A stretch of 64,000 nucleotides of DNA from Phycisphaerae bacterium. GTDB lineage: Bacteria; Planctomycetota; Phycisphaerae; Sedimentisphaerales; Anaerobacaceae. The translations under genes were made by a program, and so were the position numbers. The notes below the pieces were generated by a model that ran no database searches, was not told the DNA's origin, and saw only the letters and a program-made list of their open reading frames with translations. Of the stretch, positions 26,402 through 34,810 are shown piece after piece. The stretch spans positions 61,796-125,795 of the forward strand of contig JAGOLX010000013.1 of assembly GCA_017993835.1 (NCBI GenBank), written 5' to 3'. Position 1 is the first letter of the stretch. Each line of letters starts with the position of its first letter.

Positions 26402-27628
26402 CTACATGAGGATCAATTTGGCCTGAAGGGCCCCGGCTTTCTTGAGTGCGTTGAAGATCGCGACCAGATCTCGCGGCGAGGCCCCGATGGCGTTGAGCGT
26501 CTTCGCCAACTCCGACACCGTCACCGCCCGCTCCATGGGGATCAGGTACGCGTTCTGTTCCTCGACGTCGAGCGACGTTTCGGGAACCACCTCGGTCGTG
26601 GCCCCCTCCGCGAACGGCGCCGTCGGCTGCGAGACGTTGGCGGTTTCCTTCACCTTGACGACCAGGCTGCCCTGCGCGATGGCGACCGAGGAGATCCCGA
26701 CGTTCTCGCCGACCACAATCGTGCCGGTGCGCTCGTTGATGACGACGGTGGCGGCCATGTCGACCGTCACCTCCTTCAGCGTGATCTCATCGATGAACCC
26801 GATGATGCCGGCTGCGCTGATCTCCTGCGGTATGGCCACCCGGATGGCGCCGGCGTCGAGCACCGTGGCGACCCCCGGATGGGCCTTGTTGACCACCTCG
26901 CTGATTCGCTGCGCCGTGGTGAAGTCGCTGTTGCGGAGATTGAGCGTCAGATAGCGCAGACCCGCTGCCTGCTCGACGAACGTCGCCAGTTCGGACTTCT
27001 CCACGAGGGCCCCGTCCGGGATGCGACCAACGGTCTGATGGTTCTTCGACAGGGTGGCCTGGCTGCCCGAGACAGACCAGCCGCCGATCGAGACGCCCCC
27101 CTGGGCCACGGCGTAGACCTGGCCGTCGAGGCCTCGCAACGGCGTCGGCAGCAGCATCGCCCCCTGGAGGCTCTTGGCGTCGCCGAGGGCGGAGACATCG
27201 ACGTCGATCCGCATACCCTCCCGATCGAACGGGCCCAGCTCAGCGGTCACCATCACCACCGCCGTGTTGTCTCCCGTCAGGTCCGACGGGGACAGGACCA
27301 GACCTGAATCCCGCAGCACATTCGTCAGCATCTGACGCGAGAGCAGGCTCTTGTCGCCCGTACCGGCCAGGCCGGTCACCAGACCGATCCCGGTGAGAGG
27401 GTTGCCGCGAATGCCCTGGATTTCGACAATGTCCTTGATCCGCTCACAACGCCCGACACCCACCATACCGAGGGACAACAGCAGCCCTGCCCCGGCGGCG
27501 AGCACCCATCTGGTTAACGATGTTCTCTCCAAGAGAAACCCCCTGATCCCGCCCAAAACGGCGGATCGGATTCTCCCTGCGCAGCCGATCACCACGGCCA
27601 GAGCAAGTCGAAGATTCGCCCCACCCAA
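26402..27628 (-). CDS. flgI: Flagellar P-ring protein FlgI
   Basis: A 408-residue FlgI with the diagnostic RIKDIVEIQGIRGNPLTGIG and GLVTGLAGTGD segments, and the late GTIVVGENVGISSVAIAQG. FlgI assembles the periplasmic P ring around the rod with FlgA's help. A hydrophobic stretch (WVLAAGAGLLLSLGMVG) is the Sec signal peptide but is preceded by ~38 residues; a TTG start at the LERTSL position would give a more usual length. The ATG at 27628 makes a 40-nt overlap with flgH. Confidence 0.92.
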   Translation of the reverse strand: MGGANLRLALAVVIGCAGRIRSAVLGGIRGFLLERTSLTRWVLAAGAGLLLSLGMVGVGRCERIKDIVEIQGIRGNPLTGIGLVTGLAGTGDKSLLSRQMLTNVLRDSGLVLSPSDLTGDNTAVVMVTAELGPFDREGMRIDVDVSALGDAKSLQGAMLLPTPLRGLDGQVYAVAQGGVSIGGWSVSGSQATLSKNHQTVGRIPDGALVEKSELATFVEQAAGLRYLTLNLRNSDFTTAQRISEVVNKAHPGVATVLDAGAIRVAIPQEISAAGIIGFIDEITLKEVTVDMAATVVINERTGTIVVGENVGISSVAIAQGSLVVKVKETANVSQPTAPFAEGATTEVVPETSLDVEEQNAYLIPMERAVTVSELAKTLNAIGASPRDLVAIFNALKKAGALQAKLILM

Positions 27629-28206
27629 CCCGTGCGAGTGTACGGAGCGGAGACCCCACTGTTCTTCGTGACGATGTGGAAGTTGGCAACCTGCTCGCTC
27701 TTGATCGTATTGTCGAATGCAATGTCGCTCGGGCGAACGATGCCGCTGACCTCGATCGCCTGGATATCCCCGGCAATGCTGCGATCTCGCGTGCCCAGGA
27801 CGACGAGATTCCCGTTCGGCAGGACATCGAGCACCACGACGCTGACGCGGTCTTCGAAGCTCCGCTCATCCTTGTAGTCGGCCTTGCCCGAGAGCGAGTT
27901 GCTCGCTTCGGCCGACATCGTCATTCCCGGGATGCTCGGCAGAATATGATCGATGCCCAGCTCCCCGTCGAAGTCGCTCGTTCGGGACGTCTCCTTCTGC
28001 AGCTCCCGTTTCGACTTGTTGTCCACCGTGCTCTCCTCGGCGATCTTGATCGTGAGGACATCTCCGATGCCGCGGGCGACGTCATCGGCGTACACGGTCG
28101 GTACGTTCTTGTCCCGCTTGGCCCAGATGGACCCCGCGTCGAGCGATTCGCTCAGAAACCACGCCTGGATCAGCATCGCACCGATCAACATCCGTTTCCT
28201 GTTCAT
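27589..28206 (-). CDS. flgH: Flagellar L-ring protein FlgH
   Basis: A 205-residue FlgH with the family sequence YADDVARGIGDVLTIKIAEES and the C-terminal SGIVRPSDIAFDNTIKSEQVANFHI. It forms the outer-membrane L ring, implying a Gram-negative-type envelope. The ATG at 28206 has AAGGAG six bases upstream; a GTG two codons earlier is less likely. The N-terminus has a signal-like segment (LIGAMLIQAWFLSES) but no cysteine where the lipobox normally stands, so the usual lipoprotein anchor seems lacking. Confidence 0.9.
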   Translation of the reverse strand: MNRKRMLIGAMLIQAWFLSESLDAGSIWAKRDKNVPTVYADDVARGIGDVLTIKIAEESTVDNKSKRELQKETSRTSDFDGELGIDHILPSIPGMTMSAEASNSLSGKADYKDERSFEDRVSVVVLDVLPNGNLVVLGTRDRSIAGDIQAIEVSGIVRPSDIAFDNTIKSEQVANFHIVTKNSGVSAPYTRTGWVGRIFDLLWPW

Positions 28207-28230
28207 AAGCACTCCTTGGGTCCGCCGGCG

Positions 28231-29226
28231 CTAGAGCACCGGCTCGACAGTCCCGTCGGCATTCACCTTGCACACGATCACGCGGTTGGAATCGGCGTTC
28301 CGCACCTTGACGCACTCGCCGGTCCGGCCTTCCTGCAGCACCGTGCCGACCGCCGTGACGACCAGCCCGGGCCGCTCAATGCGAATCACCACGGTCTCAT
28401 TGCGCCGGATCACGACCGGCGACTGCGCAACACTCACCATGTCGGCCCGCACTTCCATGTCCGCCGGCAGCGTGCGGACGGCCACAAGCCCATAGGGGGC
28501 CTGCCAATTGGCCGGCTCGGGCCGATCCGAGACCACCGTCTCGATCCTCAGGTCCGCCGGGGTCAGAATCGTCCCCTCGGCCACCTCGCGGGCGGTGACC
28601 ACGCGCCGGCTCTGATACTTCAGCCGGAACAGAATATCGCGCTTGCCGATCTCCTTGCCGTCGGCCATGACCATGATCTGGACGGCCACGTGGCCGCGTG
28701 CCCCGCTCTTGGCGAACCGGGGCAGAACCTGCAGGTCCTCCACCTGGCCCGACAAGACTAGTTCTCTCGGCTTGGCGGTGGGAATCATCTCGCAGACCAG
28801 GGGGGCCGGGGGATGTTGCCGGAGAAACTCCCGACCGACCTCGATGAACTCGTCCGGACTGATGCTCCGGTGATACCGGCGAACCGCAACCGCCTGGGCC
28901 CCCGTCAATCGCACCTGATCGCCGGAGATGCCGTGCGAAGCCAGCCGACTCAGGATCGTGAGACGATCCAGCACGGCTCTCTGCCCCGGCGTCGAGATCT
29001 GTCCAAGACCGATCCCGGCCGCCGTCGTGACGAGGGACGCATTGCCGTGAAGAACGCTGATCTGCCCCAGCGTCAGCGGTCCGGTCTGGACCGTCACCTC
29101 GCGAGGCAGATGAACCTGCAGCAGATCCTCCCGGGCAGGCGACGCCGGACCCGCAGCCCGACAGAACGAGCCGGTCGGCCACAGGATCGCCGCCAGGAGA
29201 ACGAGTTGAGAGAGTCTGCAAGCCAT
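28231..29226 (-). CDS. flgA: Flagellar P-ring assembly chaperone FlgA
   Basis: A 331-residue FlgA. It has a signal peptide (LSQLVLLAAILWPTGSFCRA), and a C-terminal SAF-type beta-clip domain (SRRVVTAREVAEGTILTPADLRIETV; RNETVVIRIERPGLVVTAVG; EGRTGECVKVRNADSNRVIVCKV), the FlgA signature. It is a periplasmic chaperone for FlgI P-ring assembly. Length exceeds the E. coli protein (219) because of extra N-terminal sequence. It lies between flgG and flgH, as in many flg operons. Confidence 0.88.
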   Translation of the reverse strand: MACRLSQLVLLAAILWPTGSFCRAAGPASPAREDLLQVHLPREVTVQTGPLTLGQISVLHGNASLVTTAAGIGLGQISTPGQRAVLDRLTILSRLASHGISGDQVRLTGAQAVAVRRYHRSISPDEFIEVGREFLRQHPPAPLVCEMIPTAKPRELVLSGQVEDLQVLPRFAKSGARGHVAVQIMVMADGKEIGKRDILFRLKYQSRRVVTAREVAEGTILTPADLRIETVVSDRPEPANWQAPYGLVAVRTLPADMEVRADMVSVAQSPVVIRRNETVVIRIERPGLVVTAVGTVLQEGRTGECVKVRNADSNRVIVCKVNADGTVEPVL

Positions 29227-29235
29227 GACCAGATC

Positions 29236-30021
29236 CTACCGAAAGAGGTTGCTCGTATTCTGGAGCATCTCATCACCGGCCCGAATGGCTCGGGAGTTGA
29301 TTTCATAAGCCCGCTGGGCAGTGATGAGGTTCACAAGTTCATTCACCATGTTGACGTTGGACTTCTCCAGGAACCCGGCTTGGATCTCGCCGAAGCCCTC
29401 CTGCCCCGCCGTCCCGACGATTGCCTCGCCGCTAGCGTTGCTCGGCGTGTAGAGGTTGTCCCCCTGGCTGATGAGTCCCGAGGGATTGACGAAGCGCGCG
29501 ATTTGAATCGTGCCCACGACGGTGCTGACCCCGGTTGAATCCGTGGTATTGACGCTGCCGTCCGTGCCGATGCTGACCGACGCCGCGTCTGTGGGGACGG
29601 AAATGGCCGGTTCAATCTGATAGCCGGCCTGCGTCACGAGCTGGCCGTTCGCATTCATCATGAGGGAGCCGTCTCGCGTGTACCGAAGATTCCCGTTCGG
29701 CATGAGCACCTGGAAGAACCCGTTCCCGCGAATCGCCAGGTCGAGGTCTCGCTGGGTGTTCGTGAACTCGCCCAGACTGAAGATCCGCAGGGTGGACGCG
29801 ATCCGCACACCCGTGCCGACCTCCATCCCGGTCGGGGAATTGATGCCCGCCGCGATCTCGGTGCCGGGTTCCTTCATCTTCGAGTAGAGCAGGTCCTGGA
29901 ATTCGATCTGACTGCGTTTGTAGCCCGTGGTGTTGACGTTCGCCAGATTGTTGGCGATCATATCCACGAGGGTCTCCTGCGCCATCATTCCAGTGGCCGA
30001 GGTTGAAAATGCCCGTATCAT
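29236..30021 (-). CDS. flgG: Flagellar distal rod protein FlgG
   Basis: A 261-residue FlgG. It shows the rod/hook N-terminal motif (VDMIANNLANVNTTGYKRSQIEF), the central DLAIRGNGFFQVLMPNG strand, and the C-terminal SNVNMVNELVNLITAQRAYEINSRAI helix. Length equals typical FlgG (260). It forms the distal rod. The rod/hook set in this operon is flgF-flgG-flgA-flgH-flgI. Confidence 0.93.
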   Translation of the reverse strand: MIRAFSTSATGMMAQETLVDMIANNLANVNTTGYKRSQIEFQDLLYSKMKEPGTEIAAGINSPTGMEVGTGVRIASTLRIFSLGEFTNTQRDLDLAIRGNGFFQVLMPNGNLRYTRDGSLMMNANGQLVTQAGYQIEPAISVPTDAASVSIGTDGSVNTTDSTGVSTVVGTIQIARFVNPSGLISQGDNLYTPSNASGEAIVGTAGQEGFGEIQAGFLEKSNVNMVNELVNLITAQRAYEINSRAIRAGDEMLQNTSNLFR

Positions 30022-30111
30022 AGGCGTTCTCCCTGGATTGCGGGTGATCGATCAGCCCTCTGAGTCGCCCCCATGTGCGAGTCCTTTCTCATTCGTCGTT
30101 TGCATTCCTGT

Positions 30112-30843
30112 CTATCCCATGGCGACGCCCAGCGCAGCGGTCGTTGATTCCCGTTTCACAGTAACGAGTCTCATGTTGGACTCGTACATCCGCGAGACGA
30201 GAATCATGTTCACCAGTTCATCGATGAGCTTGACGTTGGACGCCTCCTGGTAGCCCTGCTTGACGATCACACCGGTGGCTTCCACCGGGTCCACGTCTTC
30301 GGGCGCCTTGAAACAGCTCTGCCCGACGGGCACGAGCTTGTCCCGCCCTCCGGGGAAGTCCACGATCCGTAATTGGCCGATCGTCGTCTGTCCTGCAACA
30401 ACCAATCCGCCGTCGGAGACGGAGAGGTCGGTGACGTCCGCCTCGGGAGGGAGGATCAGAGGTCCTGCCGTCCCGGCGACCAGGCGGCCCGCCGTATCCA
30501 CGATCTGCCCGTTCTGATTCGTGGTAAAGACGCCATGGCGAGTGAACTCCGGTCCTTCCGGCGTCTCGATCACGAAGAACCCATCTCCGTGCAGCGCGAA
30601 GTCCAGCGTCCGAGCCGTCTGCACCAGACTGCCTTGAGAAAAATCAAAGAGCCCCTGGGACTCCCCCTCCTTGCCTTCGCCTTCGCCCTGTGCGGCCTCC
30701 TGGGCCGCGAGGACCTGCGTGAAACTGTTGCACCGGCGTTTGAAACCCGCAGTACTGACGTTGGCCACGTTGTGCGCAATGACGTCCAGTTGCTGCGTCA
30801 GAGCATTCAGACTCGCACCAACCTGGGCGCCAATATCCGTCAC
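30112..30843 (-). CDS. flgF: Flagellar rod protein, FlgF-type
   Basis: A 243-residue rod protein with LDVIAHNVANVSTAGFKRRCNSF near the start, the DFALHGDGFFVIETPEGPEFTR strand, and the NVKLIDELVNMILVSRMYESNMRLV C-terminal helix. Its place just before flgG on this strand and its length identify it as FlgF rather than another hook protein. A 90-nt gap separates it from flgG. It is exported as the proximal rod subunit. Confidence 0.87.
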   Translation of the reverse strand: MTDIGAQVGASLNALTQQLDVIAHNVANVSTAGFKRRCNSFTQVLAAQEAAQGEGEGKEGESQGLFDFSQGSLVQTARTLDFALHGDGFFVIETPEGPEFTRHGVFTTNQNGQIVDTAGRLVAGTAGPLILPPEADVTDLSVSDGGLVVAGQTTIGQLRIVDFPGGRDKLVPVGQSCFKAPEDVDPVEATGVIVKQGYQEASNVKLIDELVNMILVSRMYESNMRLVTVKRESTTAALGVAMG

Positions 30844-30858
30844 GTCAGACTCCCTGGG

Positions 30859-32109
30859 TTATGTCAATTCCGTGGTCGCGCCCACCAACGGGGACACGCC
30901 TGCCGTCGGGATCGGGCCTTGCCCGCCGTGTTCTTCCTCCCAGGACGACATGGCGGCCGTGATGTGCGCGAGTTCATCGATCTCGGCATCGCTCAAGCCC
31001 GTCAGTTCCACCGCAATCGACCTCTCCGAATCGGCGCCGTAGCAATGCCTCACCCGGCCGATCCCTGTGACGGCGCCCCATCCTCCAGGCACCTCGGCCC
31101 CGCCGCTATCGAGAGTGAACACCACGAGGACTCGATCACCCGGGTGAACCGACAAGGCGGACTGGATCCGCAGGCCCGGTCCGGCCAGTTCCGTGACACG
31201 TCCCTCGGCAAAGACCGGCGCCTGGCTGGCCGGCGACGCGACGCTGGCCCACGACGGAGCCGGCGGTTCCGCGGAAGTCCCCACGGCGCCGGAAGGGAAC
31301 CGGTGTTGACGGAAAGGCAGATAGGCAATCAGGGCGTGTCCGCGAACTGCCACACGGGGAAACCGCCGACGATTCGTGAACTGGACCGTTTCACTGTGGT
31401 CGAGAGTCAAGCGGTTCCCATCGCAGTGCACGGTCGAGGTGTCAAACTCCCACGCCGACAGGCCGCTGTAATGCCGGGCCTGCCAGGAATCGCCCGCCCT
31501 TGTCTGGATCGGGCTTGCCAGTTGCACGGCAAACTCGATTTCGTCGTTTCGTACGACCTCGCCTCGAACCACGAGGCCATCCGCAGGCCTGGTGCGGGTC
31601 AGCTCGATGGTCTTGCCGGGGGCAACATCCCGGCTGCTGACCGGTCCCAGTCCCGCCATCTCGCCCGCGACGGAAGCGATCTGAAAACCCAGCTTCTCCC
31701 GCAGGCGACCGATTTCCATTCGAAGACGCTCGTTCTCCTGCAGGGTGCGGGTCCGCGTGCACTCCGCCAGGAGCTTGACCGCGCCTCGATCGAATGCGTC
31801 GACGGCGGTGAACACGTCATGGGTCCGTCGCAGCCCGCTCCTCAGGACGACGGCCAGGAGGATCTGGCGATCGCGCGCCCCCAGACCTCGGCGCAGGGCG
31901 TTCTCCGTGAAGACCTCTCGCGTCCGGCTTCGGCTCTGCGTCCATCGCGAGTAACTGACCCAGAACAGCAACACGACGAGCACAACCAGCAGAACGAGAG
32001 CCAGCAGCGTGAAATTCTGCGCCGGCACGCGCCCCTGGTTCAACCGACGGGCGGCTTCCCATCGTTCCATGACCGTCAATGCCAACAGGATGTGCTCAGG
32101 TCCCTGCAT
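30859..32109 (-). CDS. Membrane-anchored PilZ-domain protein
   Basis: A 416-residue protein. Residues ~30-55 are a membrane segment (TLLALVLLVVLVVLLFWV), followed by a coiled-coil region (ENERLRMEIGRLREKL), then a domain with the PilZ c-di-GMP motif RxxxR (NRRRFPRVAV); the usual D/NxSxxG motif is less clear (RVTELAGPGLRI), so ligand binding is uncertain. PilZ proteins such as YcgR brake flagella when c-di-GMP is high. Location between flgE and flgF fits a flagellar role. It lies 20 nt downstream of flgE and 16 nt upstream of flgF. Confidence 0.72.
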   Translation of the reverse strand: MQGPEHILLALTVMERWEAARRLNQGRVPAQNFTLLALVLLVVLVVLLFWVSYSRWTQSRSRTREVFTENALRRGLGARDRQILLAVVLRSGLRRTHDVFTAVDAFDRGAVKLLAECTRTRTLQENERLRMEIGRLREKLGFQIASVAGEMAGLGPVSSRDVAPGKTIELTRTRPADGLVVRGEVVRNDEIEFAVQLASPIQTRAGDSWQARHYSGLSAWEFDTSTVHCDGNRLTLDHSETVQFTNRRRFPRVAVRGHALIAYLPFRQHRFPSGAVGTSAEPPAPSWASVASPASQAPVFAEGRVTELAGPGLRIQSALSVHPGDRVLVVFTLDSGGAEVPGGWGAVTGIGRVRHCYGADSERSIAVELTGLSDAEIDELAHITAAMSSWEEEHGGQGPIPTAGVSPLVGATTELT

Positions 32110-32128
32110 GGTATCGCAATGCGCTGCC

Positions 32129-33814
32129 CTACCGAATGAGATTCGTCAACTCGCGAAGAATGTCGTTCGCCACACTGATGGTCCGCGCGTTCGCCTGGAA
32201 ACCGTTCTGGGCTTCGATCAAGGTCACAAACTCCGTGGCAATGTCGGCATTGGACTTCTCCAGGGCACTGCCCTGAATCGAGCCGGCGCCCATGCTCGCG
32301 GCCTGGGTGAGGACCGCGGTGCCGGAGTTGGCGGAAACCTTGAAGTAGCCGCTGCCGGCGCTCTCGAGTCCCGAGGGGTTCCGGAACAGGGCCAGAGCCA
32401 GAGTCGCAATGTCCTTCTTGACGCCATTCGTGAAGGAGCCGACCAGGACGCCGTCCTCGCTCACCGACGCGGACGAGAGACTTCCCGATTCATATCCATC
32501 CTGTTCCCGTGCCACGGCCGTCGAGTCGCCCGAGAACTGGGTCAGACCATCGAAGGAACCGATGGTCCCGAAGTTCAGGGAGATCGTCTGCTCATTGTCG
32601 GGATCATGCGTGAAGGACATGGTGAACTCGGCCATCTCGCCATCCGGGATTCCCGTGAAGGCGCCGCTCTCCGAATCGAACGTCAGACCGATAATCCGGC
32701 GGGTGTCAATACCGATCTCCTTCACATTTCCCGTGACGGAGGTCAGAACCATGTCCCACGTGTTCGTTTCATCGCTTCGCACCAGAGCCGCCGACAGGAC
32801 GTGCTTTCCGCCTTGCCCATCATAGATGGCGATGTTGGCGGTCTGGACCTCGTCGCCGCCCACGGCAGTCATCTCGAAATAGGCGGGGGTCTCCAGCGAG
32901 CCGCTGCCTGAGTACGACATCGCGATGTCGGACAGGCTGTATCCCGTCTCATTGTCCGTGATGACAATCTGGCCGTCGACGAAGGACGCTGTCGCATCCG
33001 TCAGGACATTGTTGTTCAGATGGTCGATCAGATTCTGGATCGTCGTCGAGCCGGTGACCGTCATGGTCAGACCTGAGCTGAACTCGGTGCCGTCTGCGTC
33101 GTAGCCGGAGATCGTGATGGTACCCGTCTGGCCGGCGCCCAACTGGCCGTCCGTTCCCGAACCTCCGCTGAACTGGTCGAGCTGGTCGAGCTCCGTAGTT
33201 TCCGTGGCCTCTTCCCCATCGACGGTGTAGCTCAGGCTCGACGTCAGCACTTGGGCCGTCTCCGTCCCGACCGCATCGGAACTGAGATTCCCGGTGAAAG
33301 CGATCTCGGAGGTCGCCGAGGCCGGCAGGGCCACGTCATACGGAATCTGGATGCTGTTGTTGCCGGAGATCTGGAAGCCGTCCGCTTCGCCGGTCGTGCC
33401 GATACGCTGCACGCGGTAGCCTGTGGCGGAATCGACCAGATAGCCACCCGCGTCCACACTGAACGCGCCGGCCCGCGTGTAGAGAAGCTGCTCGCCGCTG
33501 CTGACGACGAAATACCCCTCGCCGTCGATGGCCATGTCCAAGGCGTTGCCCGTGTCCACAATGCTGCCCTGGGTCATATCCGCGATGATGCTCGAGACGC
33601 CGACGCCGCTGCCCATCTGCAGCGCGTTGGTGCCGCCGACCGTGTCGGTCGGTTGCGAGGCCTGGGAGAGAGTCTGGCTGAGCAACTCGCTGAAATTGGC
33701 CCGGCTGGCCTTGAACGCGTTCGTGTTCACGTTTGCCAGGTTGTTGCCGGCCACGTCCAGCATCTGCTGATGGGCCTGCATTCCCGTTACACCGGAAGAC
33801 AACGCATATGACAT
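32129..33814 (-). CDS. flgE: Flagellar hook protein FlgE
   Basis: A 561-residue hook protein. Both termini are characteristic: LDVAGNNLANVNTNAFKASRANF at the start, and SNADIATEFVTLIEAQNGFQANARTI at the end, with DMAIDGEGYFVV in between. The central domain is enlarged compared with FlgE of E. coli (402), carrying several beta-rich repeats (VLTSSLSYTVDGEEA; GQTGTITISGYDADGTEF). It forms the hook, exported through FlgD-capped assembly; flgD is 42 nt upstream. Confidence 0.92.
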   Translation of the reverse strand: MSYALSSGVTGMQAHQQMLDVAGNNLANVNTNAFKASRANFSELLSQTLSQASQPTDTVGGTNALQMGSGVGVSSIIADMTQGSIVDTGNALDMAIDGEGYFVVSSGEQLLYTRAGAFSVDAGGYLVDSATGYRVQRIGTTGEADGFQISGNNSIQIPYDVALPASATSEIAFTGNLSSDAVGTETAQVLTSSLSYTVDGEEATETTELDQLDQFSGGSGTDGQLGAGQTGTITISGYDADGTEFSSGLTMTVTGSTTIQNLIDHLNNNVLTDATASFVDGQIVITDNETGYSLSDIAMSYSGSGSLETPAYFEMTAVGGDEVQTANIAIYDGQGGKHVLSAALVRSDETNTWDMVLTSVTGNVKEIGIDTRRIIGLTFDSESGAFTGIPDGEMAEFTMSFTHDPDNEQTISLNFGTIGSFDGLTQFSGDSTAVAREQDGYESGSLSSASVSEDGVLVGSFTNGVKKDIATLALALFRNPSGLESAGSGYFKVSANSGTAVLTQAASMGAGSIQGSALEKSNADIATEFVTLIEAQNGFQANARTISVANDILRELTNLIR

Positions 33815-33856
33815 AGAGGTGTTCTCCTTATCCTATTCAATCCTGCGGATACGCCA

Positions 33857-34246
33857 TCAACCCCGAATTGATGTTACATCCGACAGACTGACTGCCCGAT
33901 CCCCCACGGTGAGGACAATGTCGCCGCCGTTCCCCGCGGTGACCTCCGTCACTTTGCCTGTGACCATCTTGGTCGTGCCGTCCTCCTGCATCGCGTCGAA
34001 CGAGACCTCTTTGCCGACCAGCGAGCTGGCATAGCTGCGCTGCACGAGGTCGAGCACTCCGCTGAAGGACGTATTCAACGTCTCCAGTTGCTGGAGCTGA
34101 TTGAACTGCGCCAGTTGGGATGCCATCTCCTGATTGTCCATCGGCTCCAGGGGGTTCTGGTTCTGCAGTTGCGTCACCAGCAGCGTCATGTAGTTCAACT
34201 GAATGTCGCTGGCCGACGCGATCGTCGATGTCGACACGGTGCTCAT
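33857..34246 (-). CDS. flgD: Flagellar hook-cap protein FlgD
   Basis: A 129-residue FlgD beginning MSTVSTSTIASASDIQLNY. The conserved FlgD core is present: MTLLVTQLQNQNPLEPMDNQEM, then SQLAQFNQLQQLETL. E. coli FlgD has 231 residues, so the C-terminal tudor/Fn3 domains appear shortened here to a ~60-residue tail (EVSFDAMQEDGTTKMVTGKV). FlgD caps the growing hook. It is the first gene of the operon, 86 nt downstream of a sigma-54 promoter (34332-34346). Confidence 0.85.
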   Translation of the reverse strand: MSTVSTSTIASASDIQLNYMTLLVTQLQNQNPLEPMDNQEMASQLAQFNQLQQLETLNTSFSGVLDLVQRSYASSLVGKEVSFDAMQEDGTTKMVTGKVTEVTAGNGGDIVLTVGDRAVSLSDVTSIRG

Positions 34247-34331
34247 GGGTCTGCACTCCTTATTACGGCAATCCGGCACACGTTCATCCGCCGCATGACG
34301 ACGCACGCGGCAATCCAACGAATGCACTCTA

Positions 34332-34346
34332 GCAACCCCCGTGCCA
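34332..34346 (-). promoter_or_regulatory. Sigma-54 promoter for the flg operon
   Basis: On the minus strand the sequence reads TGGCAC-GGGGG-TTGC: the -24 element TGGCAC is at 34341-34346 and the -12 element TTGC at 34332-34335, the exact spacing and sequence of the sigma-54 consensus (TGGCAC-N5-TTGC). Transcription should start near 34320, giving a ~75-nt leader before flgD. Two sigma-54 activator genes are encoded nearby. Confidence 0.86.
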
Positions 34347-34468
34347 GCACATGGGCGACCATGGGAATCGGAGAGAATAAAGTTGCGTCCACCGACGTGC
34401 TGATACTGATCCATCGATCCGCACCGGCAACGGGCTTCGACGACGTCCCCTCCCAGGCGACAAACGAC

Positions 34469-34505
34469 CAGGAAGAATTTTCCCCCAGGCAGAAAATTCT
34501 TCCTG
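34469..34505. promoter_or_regulatory. 14-bp perfect inverted repeat in divergent flagellar control region
   Basis: CAGGAAGAATTTTC (34469-34482) and its exact reverse complement (34492-34505) flank a 9-nt spacer. It lies about 125-160 bp upstream of the flgD sigma-54 -24 element, the distance range of enhancer sites bound by NtrC-family activators. Alternatively it is an RNA hairpin. No U-run follows either arm, so a terminator is less likely. Confidence 0.55.
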
Positions 34506-34658
34506 CCCTCATCCACGCGGGGTCAGTCCCCGGCCGGACGGCGCAGCGCCGACCGAGTGACATCAACGCGTCCCATAAGAACCATGGCCGGGTTCCTATC
34601 GAAACCTCCCTCTCGACGTCCGATCACATATCCGTTCTCGGACCGTCCCATAAAAGGA

Positions 34659-34689
34659 GGAGTCGATGTCACTCAGTGACATCGACTCC
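34659..34689. promoter_or_regulatory. 15-bp perfect palindrome upstream of sigma-54 activator gene
   Basis: GGAGTCGATGTCACT (34659-34673), central C, then the exact reverse complement (34675-34689). A 31-nt palindrome with one central base is typical of a dimeric-regulator operator, or of a stable hairpin in a transcript reading toward the activator gene (34811). Its half-site AGTGACATC recurs at 34556-34564. Confidence 0.55.
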
Positions 34690-34810
34690 AGCGAGCAATG
34701 CGCGATGCGTCCAATAAAGATTAAAGATGTCACGGACCACCGGTCGATGTGGGGGGTGTCTTCATCGAAGCTGTTGGATGGACCCGAGTGAATCGATGAA
34801 ACGAGGAGAT

